A stretch of DNA of 64,000 bases. Origin: Berberis thunbergii (Eukaryota; Streptophyta; Magnoliopsida; Ranunculales; Berberidaceae). The DNA lies in the NCBI GenBank assembly GCA_003290165.1, contig QNQO01006979.1, positions 558,001 through 622,000 on the forward strand. Direction: 5' to 3'. The notes beneath the pieces are model-generated. The model did not search any database, was not told where the DNA came from, and worked only from the letters and a program-made list of their open reading frames with translations. Below, piece by piece: positions 51,072 through 62,169 of the stretch (its first letter is position 1; every line of letters starts with the position of its first letter). The position numbers were made by a program, and so were the translations under genes.

Positions 51072-52189
51072 CTAATTAGTATCTCTAATGACTCTTGGAT
51101 CCACTAAGATTGAAATTACCTTCTTCTTTGTGTAGCCCTTGAGAAGAATTGTATTGACAGATAGGTTGCCATGTATAGCATTTAGAGAAACTTTCATCTC
51201 AAAATGAATCTCTTGAGTCAAGTCCATTGTGTCTGTATTGTTCATATTTTCTTCTTGATCTAACTCCTCTTCTGGTACTAACATATAGAGTTGTCGTTGC
51301 TTGCACAGGTGGCATGGTTTAAAGAGCTCATCACAGTTGTAGCAGAGTCCTCTATCCCTTCTGACCTTCATTTGAGCTGTTGTGAGTCTCCTTATAGGAG
51401 GAGTAGACGATTGAATCCACTGCCAGGCAAGCTATTGTAAGTAGGTCTTTGAAAATTGGTAGTATGTGGAGTTGGATTGTTTGTATTGTGATTGACTGAG
51501 CCAGAAATAGTGGAGGCAGTACTGGTATTTACTTTTGGCTTAAATGAGATGTAGTGGTTGGGTTTTGTTGGAGTATGGTTGTGGACAAGTGAGGCTTCCT
51601 GCATCCTAGCCAGTGTAAAAGCCTGTGAGACAGTAGTAGGCTTAAACATTGGTACCAAAGCCTTGATTTCATGCTTTAGACCACTTAAAAAACTGAGCAC
51701 AATGTAGGTAGTGTCCAGAGTCTTATTGTGTGATGTCATTAATGCCTTTAATTCTTCAAACTGTTCATAATAAGCTTTCACTGTTGTGTCTTGTCTCGGT
51801 TTATTAAAAGTGCCCACATAGTTCTCCATTACTAAGTCCTCAAACCTTTCACATAGGTCATTCACAAACACTGTCCATTCAAGTTTTTCGTTGCACATTT
51901 GGTAGTCCATGAACCAATGGTCTACCTTACCAATCAAGTGAATTGAGGCTACTGATATTTTGTTATCTTCTCTGACTTGATATAGTGAAAAATAACGTTC
52001 ACATTTCTTGATCCAGAAACATGGATTAGTGCCATCAAAATGAGGAAACTCCAATTTAGGCATACGAGAGAACATACATCGACTCTTCAATGGAGTTTGG
52101 AGAAAAACTCTTCCGTCTTGATCTTTAGATTCACAAATCTGAGCAGATGGAGCAGAGCTTGATTTAGCAATGTCAGGTCCTTTCCTCAT
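51072..52189 (-). pseudogene. gag, zinc knuckle and protease remnant of gypsy element 2
   Basis: The minus strand encodes a 265-residue gag (FPHFDGTNPCFWIKKCERYF; LSGLKHEIKALV), then after a frame break a knuckle CYNCDELFKPCHLC, in which the conserved glycine is C. A protease-like VISILVDPRVIRDTN follows, in which the D-S-G-A active site is lost. Confidence 0.82.
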
Positions 52190-52413
52190 AGTCTACATCA
52201 TCTGGATTAGTTGATCCAGCCGAGCGTCCACACGCTTCTCTTGAGCCTCATTGGCCATTGAAACCTTCCTGAGTTCAGCCTTGACGAGTTCGATCTGGCT
52301 GGTTGTCTCAAGCTGGTTCTTCTTAGTTTATTTTAGGATAGCTTCCATTTCTCTGGCTCTAGTTTCCATCCCTTCAATTCAACTCAGAAGTGTAACCTTG
52401 CTCTGATACCAAA

Positions 52414-52769
52414 TGTCAGAGACGTGACTCCTGGGCAATCACAGAGATAAAAGAGCAGAAAGCTTGAATTGATTACTAATGGAAGAGTTCTACAACTTCT
52501 CAAGTTCTCTGTGAACAGGATACCTCACTTATGTATACAAATTCTCTATCTAGCTTTTCTCTTCTCATTTCTATTTAACAAAGAGTTCTAACAACTTCTC
52601 AACAGAATTTCAAAACAGACAAATGTAGGGTTGACACATGGTCCATTCTCCTCTTTACAAACAATTGCAAAAGAAATCACAAAACATTCAAATTCAAATT
52701 TCCCTCTTCTTTTTCGCGCCAATAATTGGGAATACTTTATTTCCTTCTTTCATTTATTCGATCATGACA
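52414..52769 (-). repeat. 5' LTR (minus orientation) of gypsy element 2
   Basis: 356 bp, starting TGTCAGAGACGTGACTCC and ending GATCATGACA in plus orientation, adjacent to the tRNA-Met-type primer site. Confidence 0.92.
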
Positions 52770-52883
52770 TTAAAGCGTTCAGACGAAGATGCAATCACTT
52801 GTAAGTCTTTGATAAGAAAACTCTACCTTGTTTTTGTTTTTGTTTTTTTAATTTTGAACTATTTTTATTGTTTTGTTTTTCAG

Positions 52884-52938
52884 CGAGAACCAGAACGAGC
52901 GTCATCCTATTTTTGAAGATCCAAATTCGCTGAATCAG
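52884..52938 (+). CDS. ALG5: ALG5 exon 2
   Basis: A 55-nt exon with acceptor TTTTTCAG and donor GTAAAT. It completes a phenylalanine codon and ends phase 0 with FEDPNSLNQ, a block well conserved in plant ALG5. Confidence 0.88.
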
Positions 52939-55062
52939 GTAAATCACGTTTATGAATTGATTGAATTTAAGACTTTAACATTAAATTTATTCCATCCTTG
53001 TTCAGAATAATGAATAGTTAGTGAACAACGGAAAGTGAATGTGTATGGTGCTTATTTTGATCAGCGAAAAATTTGGCCATAATTATGGAGGGCCTCATCA
53101 GACCAAAGAGTACAGACAACATATAGCTTCCAGAGTCGAAGAATCATCCCTGAACTATTTTAAGCAATGTGAGTTCTGTGAAAAAATCTACCAGAGCTGT
53201 CTCATTACATTGCGATTGAGAAATAGGTGGTAAGTGATTGGTTGCAATGATCGGACATGACATGCTCACTGTCAACCTGCGTGCCTCTCTTTATCATATG
53301 ATCCCTTGCCAAGGTTGTTTCCATTGAGGTTGAACCACATTAAGAAACACACTGGGGAGGCATCTTTGGAATCCAGATTCTCTTGGTGTTGATTGGTGTA
53401 GAAATCCAATTCTCTTGGGAATCCACATGAAGAGACATGTAGTGGTGTAGTATGCATCATGAATAGGGTTTTCCTTTTCCCTTGAAAGGAGCAAATTTTG
53501 AACAGAACAACTTATTAGTTTTAAGTATACAGTAAACCACCTCAGCTTGAGTTAGAAGGTATTAGATGGTTTTCCAGACACATTCCTTTGCTGAAATTTA
53601 CTAATAAGCCACCCAAATAAAACAACTTAGACTTAAAATTTTGAAGAAATTGGGCATGTATAGAGATTTCTATGTTCTAAAAACCTAGAATCAAAATCCA
53701 ATAGCAATCCTAACACTATGGTTGATGTGGGGTTCAAAGGCGAGAAAGGGATTTCCACGTTTGTAGAAGGGGTGCCATGATTGGGTATGAGTTGATAGTT
53801 TGCAATACTAACAAAAGTTGAGCAGCCATAGGATTCCAAAAGTGAATATCTTTGGTATGCTCTTAGTACAAAATCTTCCCATCAACAGAGGGAGGGGGGA
53901 AGAGAGACAAGGCAAAATTGAGGCTGCATGGATTAGGGCAGGTATAGGTGGCGAGAGTAGACAGAGGAAAATCGACTTTCCTTTAATTATTAATTTGAAG
54001 GGGATATAACTTTTTTCTGATAAAGGGTATGGAACTGTGAAGATATCTAATTTTGTCTTTCGATGATCACCAAAGACCTTCAATTACTTTATCCCAAGGG
54101 TGTCAATCTAGGGAAGTTGACGAGTGCTTTAATGCTTTGTTGATAACTGTTTGAGTGAACAGATTAGTTACAAAAACCATTGTGTTGGGCTGATTGTAAG
54201 AGACAAAATAGTAAGGACTTAGGATTAGGTTTGAAATCAATAGGTACTATTATTCAGAAAGTACTCATTTTTGGTCTGGAAAATTGTTGTGAACTTTTCT
54301 TAATGTTGCATCAAGTGGTAAGAAATTAAGAACATGAACAAACTCCTTGCTCATTGCATGTCTCCTTGACTATGTTAAACTCAAAGCAACAGTTCACACT
54401 TTCCTTTTGTTTCACAATTTGGGAATTAAGATGAAAAAAGGGTTCCATGCTTTGAATTAATAATTGATTGGGATGCCAAAGTAAAATGTGGAATTTGATA
54501 TTTGGTCTTTTCATGATATGAATTTAGCTCTTTTAAGCAAATGGGTTATGGGGATTTGGCACAACATGGGTTTGTATAAAAAGACATAATTACAACTATG
54601 ATGATTTGAGTTTCCAAGTGCATACTGAGATATCCAACCATTGGCATGTTATATCCCTAAAGTCAAGGACACTTTTTATGAACATGTTGAGATCAATATG
54701 GATGAAGGAGACAATGAAGTTTTGGCATAGGTGTTTTTATGAACATGTTGAGATCAATATGGATGAAGGAGACAATGAAGTTTTGGCATGACCTATGACG
54801 TGAAAATGATGCTATCAATGACCTTTATCCAAGAACCTACTTTTTTTTTTTTACAAAATGCAAAAAAAAAAAACATGTAATGAAGTTTGAACATCCTACA
54901 AACGGACCACCTCTGGGAACTTTCACCTCAGGAATGCAACATTTTCCATAGAAAAAATGGTAGGGTTCCTATGCTTATTAGGTAGTTTGGATGGGTTAAT
55001 TTTGAAGTAGGTAGGACGAAAAAATCTATTGAGGATTTCATGCTATAAACTACAAGTAGTTT
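52939..55062. other. ALG5 intron 2, left part: no gene seen
   Basis: AT-rich sequence. A 65-codon frame at 53039-53233 and others have no recognised domain. Confidence 0.45.
54673..54789. repeat. 61-bp tandem duplication
   Basis: Two nearly identical 61-bp units (54673-54733 and 54734-54789) start TTTTTATGAACATG and end TTTTGGCAT. They look like a recent slip or unequal exchange. Confidence 0.92.
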
Positions 55063-55388
55063 TGATGTAAATATGGTTTATTATTATTTAAATAATTGGA
55101 TCAATCCAATGTCAAAGCCAAGTATGAGTTGGAAGTCCAAGTAGGAATTAGATTTAGGTTTTGCTTTTGTTTAAATAGGATAATCAAAGAAGATGTAATC
55201 AATTTAGTTTGAGTTTTGAAAATACATTGAAGTTGTGAAACTTTGTTTATCAAGTTTTGGTTTGTAAGCTTTCGCTAAACCCATTAAATTTTGGAATCAG
55301 AGCGGTAAAATCCTTGGAGGGAGATGCTGCGAAGACGAAGAGTCACCATTGCGAGATTGGATCGTTTTGAACAAGCCCTTGCTCAGGC

Positions 55389-56314
55389 CTATGTTATTAA
55401 TGCGGCGAAAAATCGCCGGTTAATTGGTGATTAATCGTAATTCGGGGTTTGACCAAACCGAACTGGGTGAAATCGGTTGGGGTTTAGCGAACTCCAAAAA
55501 AATCGGTGAGTCATCGATTAATCGACCCAACCGACTCACCAATTTATCGCTATAACTTATTTTTACTGATATAACTTATATCAGTTTATTTATGAATGAT
55601 TGAATGCAAATTATTTTTACAGATATAGTTTTATTTGGTTTATTGTTTAATGATTGAATGTTAGTTTTAGAGTTTACATATTGTTATTTACTGATAGAGT
55701 GATGTTGCTAAGTGCTAACTTGCTATCACTTGTGTTGTGTTGATTTATTTATTTATTTTTTTAAATTGGGTCGTTGACCCTTTTTATTAATTTATTAATT
55801 CATGCCCGAAGGCTACATGACTAACCCTATGGGGTTAACCAAACCAGGCTCGAAGGCTACAATATTGTTGCCACTTAATATCCTCGTCGCCTCCATCTCG
55901 CATAGAGACTTGCTTTCGCTCCAGTCCATCACCTCCACCTTGCATGAAGACTCGCTTTCACTTCCTTCGGTCTAGTCCATCTAAGAAGATGCATTCAATA
56001 CTCGAAAGCTTATCGACGGAGCAAATGTGCTCCTAATAATCGGGCGAAAACTCACAAAATCCTAACTGGTGAATCTCGAACCCGCGACCTCTCACAAGGA
56101 GAATGGATGTCCGACCAACTGAACTACAATTGGTGGACCTTGTGTTGTGTTGGTTGTTTCTAAATAAGTCTAGGTACCTACAAAATTAAATTTAGCTGTA
56201 AATTAGTAGAAATTAAATTATATTAATATTTAAAGTAGACCGATTAAATTCGATTAATCATTCTTAATCGTAATTCGGTCTTGGATCGCACTGCTTTCCG
56301 ATTTAACTGCATAG
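55389..56314. mobile_element. hAT-like non-autonomous element interrupted by a SINE
   Basis: Short inverted ends CTATG/CATAG are flanked by GCTCAGGC (55381-55388) and GTTCAGGC (56315-56322), a 7-of-8 duplication. Both ends contain TTAATCGTAATTCGG sub-terminal motifs. Removing it joins the gag-like reading of the surrounding LTR element. Confidence 0.65.
55743..56138 (-). mobile_element. tRNA-derived SINE with 14-bp target duplication
   Basis: On the minus strand, the 5' end carries RNA polymerase III boxes: A box TAGTTCAGTTGG (56115-56126) and B box GGGTTCGAGATT (56072-56083). The 3' end is an A/T-rich tail (AAAAAAATAAATAAATAAA). The flanks CTTGTGTTGTGTTG at 55729-55742 and 56139-56152 are an exact 14-bp target duplication. 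Confidence 0.93.
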
Positions 56315-56840
56315 GTTCAGGCGCAAGTTCATGGTCGATTACGATATGTTCGTGTGTGATTTGAGTTGTTCTATAAAAAAGAACACTTTGTTCGTGAAAA
56401 AATCAATTTGAGAAGGCAAAGTTATGTCTTCCCGACCACCTGAAAGTACCACCAGGCCCATTTATTTAGAAACGGGTTATGTACAACCACATGCTATGTT
56501 GTATACCACCATAACTTTGTGAATCTGATGTTGTTCACCACTATAGAACATGAAAAATTTCACCACTGGAAGGTTTTCACGGTCAATTGTGGGATAATTT
56601 TGTGGCTAATATTGAGATGTTTGCACACAAAAACGTTCAAGTTATGACGTGGATATTATATGAATCAATACGCGTGTTGGATATTGTGTTTGGAAGTCAA
56701 ATTATTATTTGACCATTCATCGAACCAACAATTACCAAGGAAAATTTTGAGGTTGAGTATTAGTTGCATTTTTAGGAGATTGCATCTTCAAAGCTCGAGG
56801 ACGAGCTTTTCAAAGCGGGGGAGAATGATGTAAAAGAGAT

Positions 56841-58391
56841 TTTATTCAAATTGCATTGCATAGAGATGAGCGTCAATAAGAAATTACCTAGACCACTAAA
56901 AAGAAATCGACAAAACAAAATAGACTACGTATATAATGATATCTCTCCCCCTATTATTAGTTGATTTAGTTCAGAGTCTAGGCTTGAAAGTCGATGCAGA
57001 GAACTGACAGGCCCAATAGCGATTTATAGCACTATAAGCAGCCCGATAAACCTGATTGGATAATGCATTAGACTTTTTAGAAGCTTGGATCCTTGTATGT
57101 TTCTTATGAATGGGTGACAACTGATAAGTTTGATGCAGGGAATTCAGAGCATGTGGAAGTGATTTAAGGGGATTGAGAGAGGAGATGCCTTGCCTGATTT
57201 GAGGAGTTATGATGTGATTGCAAGGTCGGGTTCGAAGTGGTTACATAGAGTGGTGAAGTAGGTTGAAAATGGGGAGAATTGCTTACTGGAGGAACCATAT
57301 CGTGGTGCAAATTAGAAGAAGAACGGAAGAGAATATCTTTTTTCTTTTCTTTGAAGAAGAACTTAAAAGATCTTTCTTTTCTTTGAAGAGAGATCAAAGA
57401 AGAACTGAAGAGAAGTGAGAGCAGAGTGAGAATTAAGAGGTAGGGTTAGTTTTTTTTTTTTTAAGGTTAAGGGTATTTCAATCATTTTCATGCTGAAACG
57501 GATATCCGTGGGGCTGATTATTCCAAATCCATATTCGCTCCGAATATTTGATGAATGTTGTTTTGATATTCGTATCTGCCTCAAAATCCATTTAGGTATA
57601 TCCAAAATCGCGGGCAAATATCCGTGAAAATCCCCTATTGTCATCACTAACTATTCCTCCATTTAGAGAGCTTATCATATGCCACAAGTTTATTTGCTAA
57701 TTGTAAACGCTTTCGAAGCAAAGATAAGAAGTGACAAACAACGATGGCCTCATATATATGTGTGTGTATATATATTTCTCATGAAGTGAAGCGGTTTTTG
57801 TATAAAATGGACTTGGCGCCCCGCCTCAACAGCATAGATGGTGATTAAAGTTGTGTTCTCTTGTGGCATTGAGACTTGCCTAGCTCTCTTTAAAAAGTTC
57901 TTTTGGGAGATGGGGATCCTCAAATCGCACTATATAGATTGGAAGCCCCTTGTCAAGGAAACCTTAATTTCTCCTTACTATACTTTGCTCTTGTACCAGT
58001 TACATTGAACCTCTAAAGACTTTGTGTGTGAAAAAATCAGTACTCTTAAATTTCTCGTTCGTAGGATTTTGTCTAGAAATGAGTATTATTGTTCAGGAAT
58101 TAAAGTTCCATCTTGATGATCTAGTCGAAATTTAATGGTAAATCTTGTCAGATTGGAATGATTCACCATTGAGTATGATTTAAGCTATTTCCATGCTTCC
58201 AGCTCCAAGCTTAATTACCAAAAAAAGGTAGATTTACTTGGTGTGTTTTAGATGATTGTGTCGTTCTACTTTATTTAACTTGGTTCTTTAGAAAAATGAA
58301 TCTTAGTAGAAGTTAATCTTCTAAAGGACGTCAAAAAGCACTTTAAAAGTTTTATTTATTCATTATTGGATTATGTTTAAAATTTTTACAG
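56841..58391. other. ALG5 intron 2, right part: no gene seen
   Basis: The stretch 57475-57640 has CGGATATCCGTG and ATATCCGTG motifs and an end CCCTATTGTCATC like those of hAT elements, but no matching left end was found. An AT/GT dinucleotide patch lies at about 57748-57775. Confidence 0.4.
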
Positions 58392-58470
58392 TTGCCCTGC
58401 CCGTCAATTTTTATCCTGCTGAGAAGTACATATCTCTGATAATTCCTACATTCAATGAAGAACGCAGATT
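58392..58470 (+). pseudogene. ALG5: ALG5 exon 3, truncated and frameshifted
   Basis: The acceptor TTTTTACAG is followed by LPCPSIF in phase with exon 2. Then the frame must shift by a 2-bp loss to read PAEKYISLIIPTFNEERR, the conserved GT2 entry strand. The homology stops at CGCAGATT (58470) without a donor, next to repeat sequence. Confidence 0.85.
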
Positions 58471-58508
58471 TTCTCATTTCAAAACATTTTAGTAAAATAT
58501 TTCTGATA

Positions 58509-59045
58509 TTTACACGCGACTTTAATAAAATGACCATAACTTGCTCATTTCAAAACATTTTCAAGTGATTTAAGTTGTGTGTATTAGATGACTCAGAGTA
58601 TTACAACCTTTTGTGTTTTGATCAACTTGAGAATCGGTCTCAGTCGAGCACATAAGTTGGTCAAAAGTCAGGGACATTATCCTGTTTTCATTGTAAAACA
58701 GATTTACACGACTTTGGTAAAATGACCATAACTTGCTAATTTCAAAACATTTTCAAATGATTCAAGTTGTGTTTATTAGATAACTCAGAGTACTACAATT
58801 TTCTTGTTTGGATGAGCTTGAGAATCAATCTTGATCGAGCATGTAAGTTGGCCGAAAGTCAAAGACACTATCTCGTTTTCATTGTGAGACAGATTTGCGC
58901 GACTTTAGTAAAATGACCATAGTTTGCTAATTTCAAATCATTTTCAATTGATTCAAGTTGTGTTTATTAGATAACTCATAGTACTACAATTTTTGTGGTT
59001 TGATGAGCTTAAGAATCGATATCAATTGAGGGTTTAAATTGATCG
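58509..59045. repeat. About 192-bp tandem repeat, 2.8 copies
   Basis: Copies start at 58509, 58703 and 58894 with TTTACACG(CG)ACTTT or TTTGCGCGACTTT and share AAAATGACCATA and CATTTTCAA. A 19-base partial copy (CTCATTTCAAAACATTTT) lies at about 58473-58490, directly at the break of ALG5 exon 3. Confidence 0.92.
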
Positions 59046-60847
59046 AAATTTATACTATTTTTAAGTTAAGTTACTGTTTTTTTTTAAAACAATTTTTTAG
59101 GTGGTGGTGGTGGTGGTGTGGGTTAGTGGAAAAAAAAGTACATAATTGTATGAGAAAGCCCATTTGATGCTGTGAAGTAATCGTTGCCTTTCTAATTTGA
59201 ATGATAACATTTCTGTTCTGAAGTACCCACCAAAACATGACATTTTCTTTCTTTCTCCCCCATCTCTTACAAAATATGAAAAAGTAGCTATACAGTTCTG
59301 GTAGCTGACCATCTTAGTCACTATCTATCCTCTGTATTTCCTTGTTTTCCCTGAATAAATTGTTTTTTTTACTAATAAATACATGTGTGTGTGTACGCGC
59401 GTGCGTGTGTGTAACAACTATAGAGATATGTTCACACAACATATTAATTGATATTTCCTTTGAAGATTTCATGACTTTGATATAAATTTATTAATAAAGA
59501 TGTGAACTGGACAAGAAAGTGGCTGTTGCCTGATGAGTTTTATCTCACCATCAGCCTACAATCTGAAACCACTTAGAGGTTTGGAGATGAAACGCATGAT
59601 CCACCGTATATAACTTCTCAGCCGCGTGATGCTGTCACTCGATCATTACTTGGAGAGGTGATGATACATCAGAGATATTCAATGTGAAACTTCGCTACAA
59701 TTTCTTAATTTCACATGTGTTGCCTATCACCCCCGAATCCTAACATGTCAATTTTGAAAACAACAAGCATCACCTCAGGGAAACTTCTTCCTTTGGTGCG
59801 TTGTGCAGGGTAAAGATCCCACTGTAGATCTGGTGAGAATGAATTTTTACCTTGTAAAGAGTTTGTGGTAGGAACTTGAAGTCCATCCATCCATCATTCT
59901 TTTATTTAATTGGCTGTTTACGACGGAGGTTTGGTCCAACTTGTCTTCAGAGTTTGCTGCCCCTTTGCCAGCATCTAACCATTTTCATCCTTGACAAATC
60001 AGTGGGGTAGCACACTGGGTTTGGCTAGAAAGAAATGGGTTTGGGAAAGATTTCCAGTGGCAACTATATGGGTCTTATGTAAGGAAAGAACTTGGGCATA
60101 TATGACAACAAGCACCGCAATGTTTTCCAAGTTTGTAGAGAGAGATAAAAATCTATATTTGGTTGTGGGGGATTGCTTGGCGTATTTTTAAGGATGTTCC
60201 TTTTCATTATTGTATATTTAATGGTTGCTCAATTTATAAGCCCCCAAATACATGTTGCAACCCATCTACTACACAAGAAAAAAAAAAAAACTCTGATATT
60301 TAGGAAGAAATCTATTATATGCAAATAAGCTTGTAAATAGCCAAAATCAAGATATTATAATTAGTGATAACTAGGCATGAATTCTTTATATAATCACTCA
60401 AAAATGAAAATAAATGTGTTTTTCACATTATTAATGATTTCAATTTCATCGATAATCATATGAAGAGTTAAAAAGTCAGAAAAAAAAAATCAAGAATAGT
60501 AAATTTATAACATGCAAACTCTCCTGAAAATGCCTTTGAAATGTGAAATGAATAACCAATTCACGTTGAACCTTAATTTTCTTGCCCCTAAAATAGAAAT
60601 TTTCTTTTTATATATAAACTGATTTGAAGCGATCGTTCGTGTACACACCCTAGACTTTAGCAAAATAGCGCACAAAGCCAGCCGTTGCTTTTAATTTCAA
60701 TCTTTGCCTTCGTCATATCAAGGCGGATGGTCACTGACCCACCTCTTAGCTTAGCTTAAACTCATTATCTTTCTCAAGTTACTTTGAGGAATTTTATTTG
60801 GATATCATCCCACAGTATTTTTCTTGATATTTGTAACTCTTGGACAG
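59046..60847. other. ALG5 intron 3: no gene seen
   Basis: Contains a GGTGGT run (59100-59117) and a GT-rich run (59383-59412). The missing middle of ALG5 (between FNEERR and VLIVDD) was looked for here and not found. Confidence 0.5.
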
Positions 60848-60982
60848 GTGCTGATAGTTGATGATGGAAGCAATGATGGCACAAAGAGAGTAGATTTTGA
60901 TTTTGTATGGAAATACTCTAATGAGAATGTAAGGGTGATTATTCTCAGAAGAAATCATGGCAAGGGCGAAGATATTAGACAA
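60848..60982 (+). CDS. ALG5: ALG5 exon 4 (GT2 nucleotide-sugar site)
   Basis: An intact 45-codon exon with acceptor TTGGACAG and donor GTGAGT. It encodes VLIVDDGSNDGTKR, the UDP-sugar-binding motif of GT2 enzymes, and NHGKGEDIRQ. Some positions differ from the usual plant residues (W in FVWKY, D in GKGED), suggesting relaxed constraint. Confidence 0.92.
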
Positions 60983-61038
60983 GTGAGTGTATCTACATCG
61001 GGTTAGTCTTGTTCGTTGAATCTGATTGGCGGCTAGGG

Positions 61039-62100
61039 TTGATGGCATCGACACACCCAGCCAAGGGGGATTCCCCTGCAGCTGGCCGAGAAGAGGAGGG
61101 GATTTCCAAGCGCTCTTTCGCGCAGGTATTAGGCAAGGCAATGAAGGACGATCTTGACGACAACCCGACGGATTCCACAAGTTTTCGAAAAGAGGGCAGC
61201 CCGGCTTTATTGCTTTTCGATTCCGGTGTCTCAAAGGGAGAATCTCACGTGTCTAATCATGTTGTGGTATTGAAGTTTTCAAGTTTTCGGCCTTCACTTG
61301 ATTTGATAAGAGACTCCATTCACATATCTTGGGGAAAATCCGATGAGTTCATTATGGGTCTTATTGATCAAAAGCATCTTTTGGTTTATTTACAATCGGA
61401 ATAGGAAGTTAAGAAAGTGATTTCAAAAGATTCTTTCACTATTAGGGGCGTTAGATATAAAATCTTTCGTTGGCACGCAAGATTTAGCCTTTGAGCGGAT
61501 TCGAAATTGGCCCCAATATGGATCGAACTCCCAAATCTACCTTTCGCTTTTTTTCTTCCAGCAATTATGAAGGCGATTGGGAATCGGTTGGTAACTTTCG
61601 TAGGATCGATGATGGCACTAGATATTTTGCCCGACCAAAAGTTGCTCATATGTGTGTCGAGATGGAGGTAACTAAAGCCCTACCTCATAAGATTTGGCTT
61701 GAGAGTCCAAAATATGGCGGATATTGGCAGCAATTAGAATACCCTAGATTTAAATACTGCGGTCATTGTTCGCTAATTGGACATGAAAAGGACTAATGTA
61801 GGAAACTTATGGGAAAGAAGAAGGAACAATCAAATGATGACGGAGAAAATAACAAGGAAGCCAAGAATTCAGAAAAAGACGAGCAATTTCAAAAACATTA
61901 CAAGGAGACTCAAGGACAAAACATGAATAAGCAAATGTATGTCCTGGTTACAAAAAAAAATCGTTGGATACTAAGGAGAAAATAGGGACTAGTGGGGCGA
62001 AAGATTCTCAAGGTGTTGAAATTCTACGTGAACAAGAAAAAGGTGTGAAATCACGGGACGGGGGAGCTCCTAAATTCCAATATGCTATGAAAAACCAATA
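61039..62100 (+). mobile_element. LINE ORF1 remnant (DUF4283 plus CCHC knuckle)
   Basis: From ATG 61039 the frame encodes a leader (SKRSFAQVLGKAM), then DUF4283 (LIRDSIHISWGKSDEFIMGL, SKDSFTIRGVRYKIFRWHA). After a frameshift near 61485 it reads VAHMCVEMEVTKALPHKIWL, GGYWQQLEYPRF and a zinc knuckle CGHCSLIGHEKD with a stop before the last cysteine. This is the ORF1 (gag-like) protein of plant LINEs. It starts only about 55 bp after the ALG5 exon 4 donor and lies in the same sense. ORF2 is absent. Confidence 0.85.
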
Positions 62101-62169
62101 TGTTTCTACCAATATGCTATGAAAAACCAAATTCCAATGGGTTTAAAATTAAAAAACGCTATCAATGGC

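Larger units (their letters stand above)
47526..52769 (-). mobile_element. Ty3/gypsy retrotransposon in ALG5 intron 1
   Basis: A 5.24-kb element has LTRs 47526-47885 (360 bp) and 52414-52769 (356 bp), both TGTC...GACA in plus orientation. The minus-strand order gag, protease remnant, RT, RNase H, integrase gives Ty3/gypsy. The primer site TTTGGTATCAGAGC (minus strand) abuts the right LTR at about 52400-52413. Coding frames are split by stops and frameshifts. It lies antisense to ALG5. No normal 5-bp target duplication is present; see the 46-bp duplication. Confidence 0.94.
47478..52818. repeat. 46-bp duplication flanking the gypsy insertion (exon-1 end and donor)
   Basis: 47478-47523 and 52773-52818 are the same 46 bp with one mismatch (GCATTC/GCGTTC). 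The copy includes the last 28 bases of exon 1 and the donor GTAAGT. The gypsy element lies between, two bases after the left copy and three before the right copy. This is far longer than the normal 4-6 bp target duplication. Confidence 0.95.
55063..56840 (+). mobile_element. LTR retrotransposon remnant with deletions, host of nested elements
   Basis: A left LTR-like stretch (55063 to about 55283, starts TGATGTAA) is followed by a primer site TTGGAATCAGAGCGG (about 55291-55305) and a gag-like start (IARLDRFEQALAQ, continued as QAQVHGRLRYVRV after the insertion). At the right, a polypurine tract AAAGCGGGGGAGAA precedes TGATGTAA at 56826, the start of a truncated right LTR. The pol region is gone. 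Confidence 0.65.
47432..60982 (+). pseudogene. ALG5: Dolichyl-phosphate beta-glucosyltransferase, dispersed and broken copy
   Basis: ALG5 transfers glucose from UDP-Glc to dolichyl phosphate at the ER membrane (GT2 family) for N-glycan assembly. Four exons are seen: 47432-47505, 52884-52938, 58392-about 58470 and 60848-60982. Exons 1 and 2 join in phase to give a membrane anchor, then FEAFRRRCNHF and PIFEDPNSLNQ, typical of plant ALG5. Exon 3 gives LPCPSIF, then loses two bases, then PAEKYISLIIPTFNEERR, and stops abruptly without a GT donor. About 25 expected residues between it and exon 4 are not found. Exon 4 gives the GT2 motif VLIVDDGSNDGTKR and NHGKGEDIR. Later exons (DADGATKV and beyond) are not found before the window ends. 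I infer a pseudogene. Assembly error is possible for the 2-bp loss but not easily for the missing half exon. Confidence 0.88.

Noticed and set aside
56072..56138. tRNA gene
   Set aside because: A and B box-like motifs are present, but the sequence does not fold into a tRNA with acceptor pairing and is flanked by a 14-bp target duplication and an A-rich tail, so it is a SINE head.
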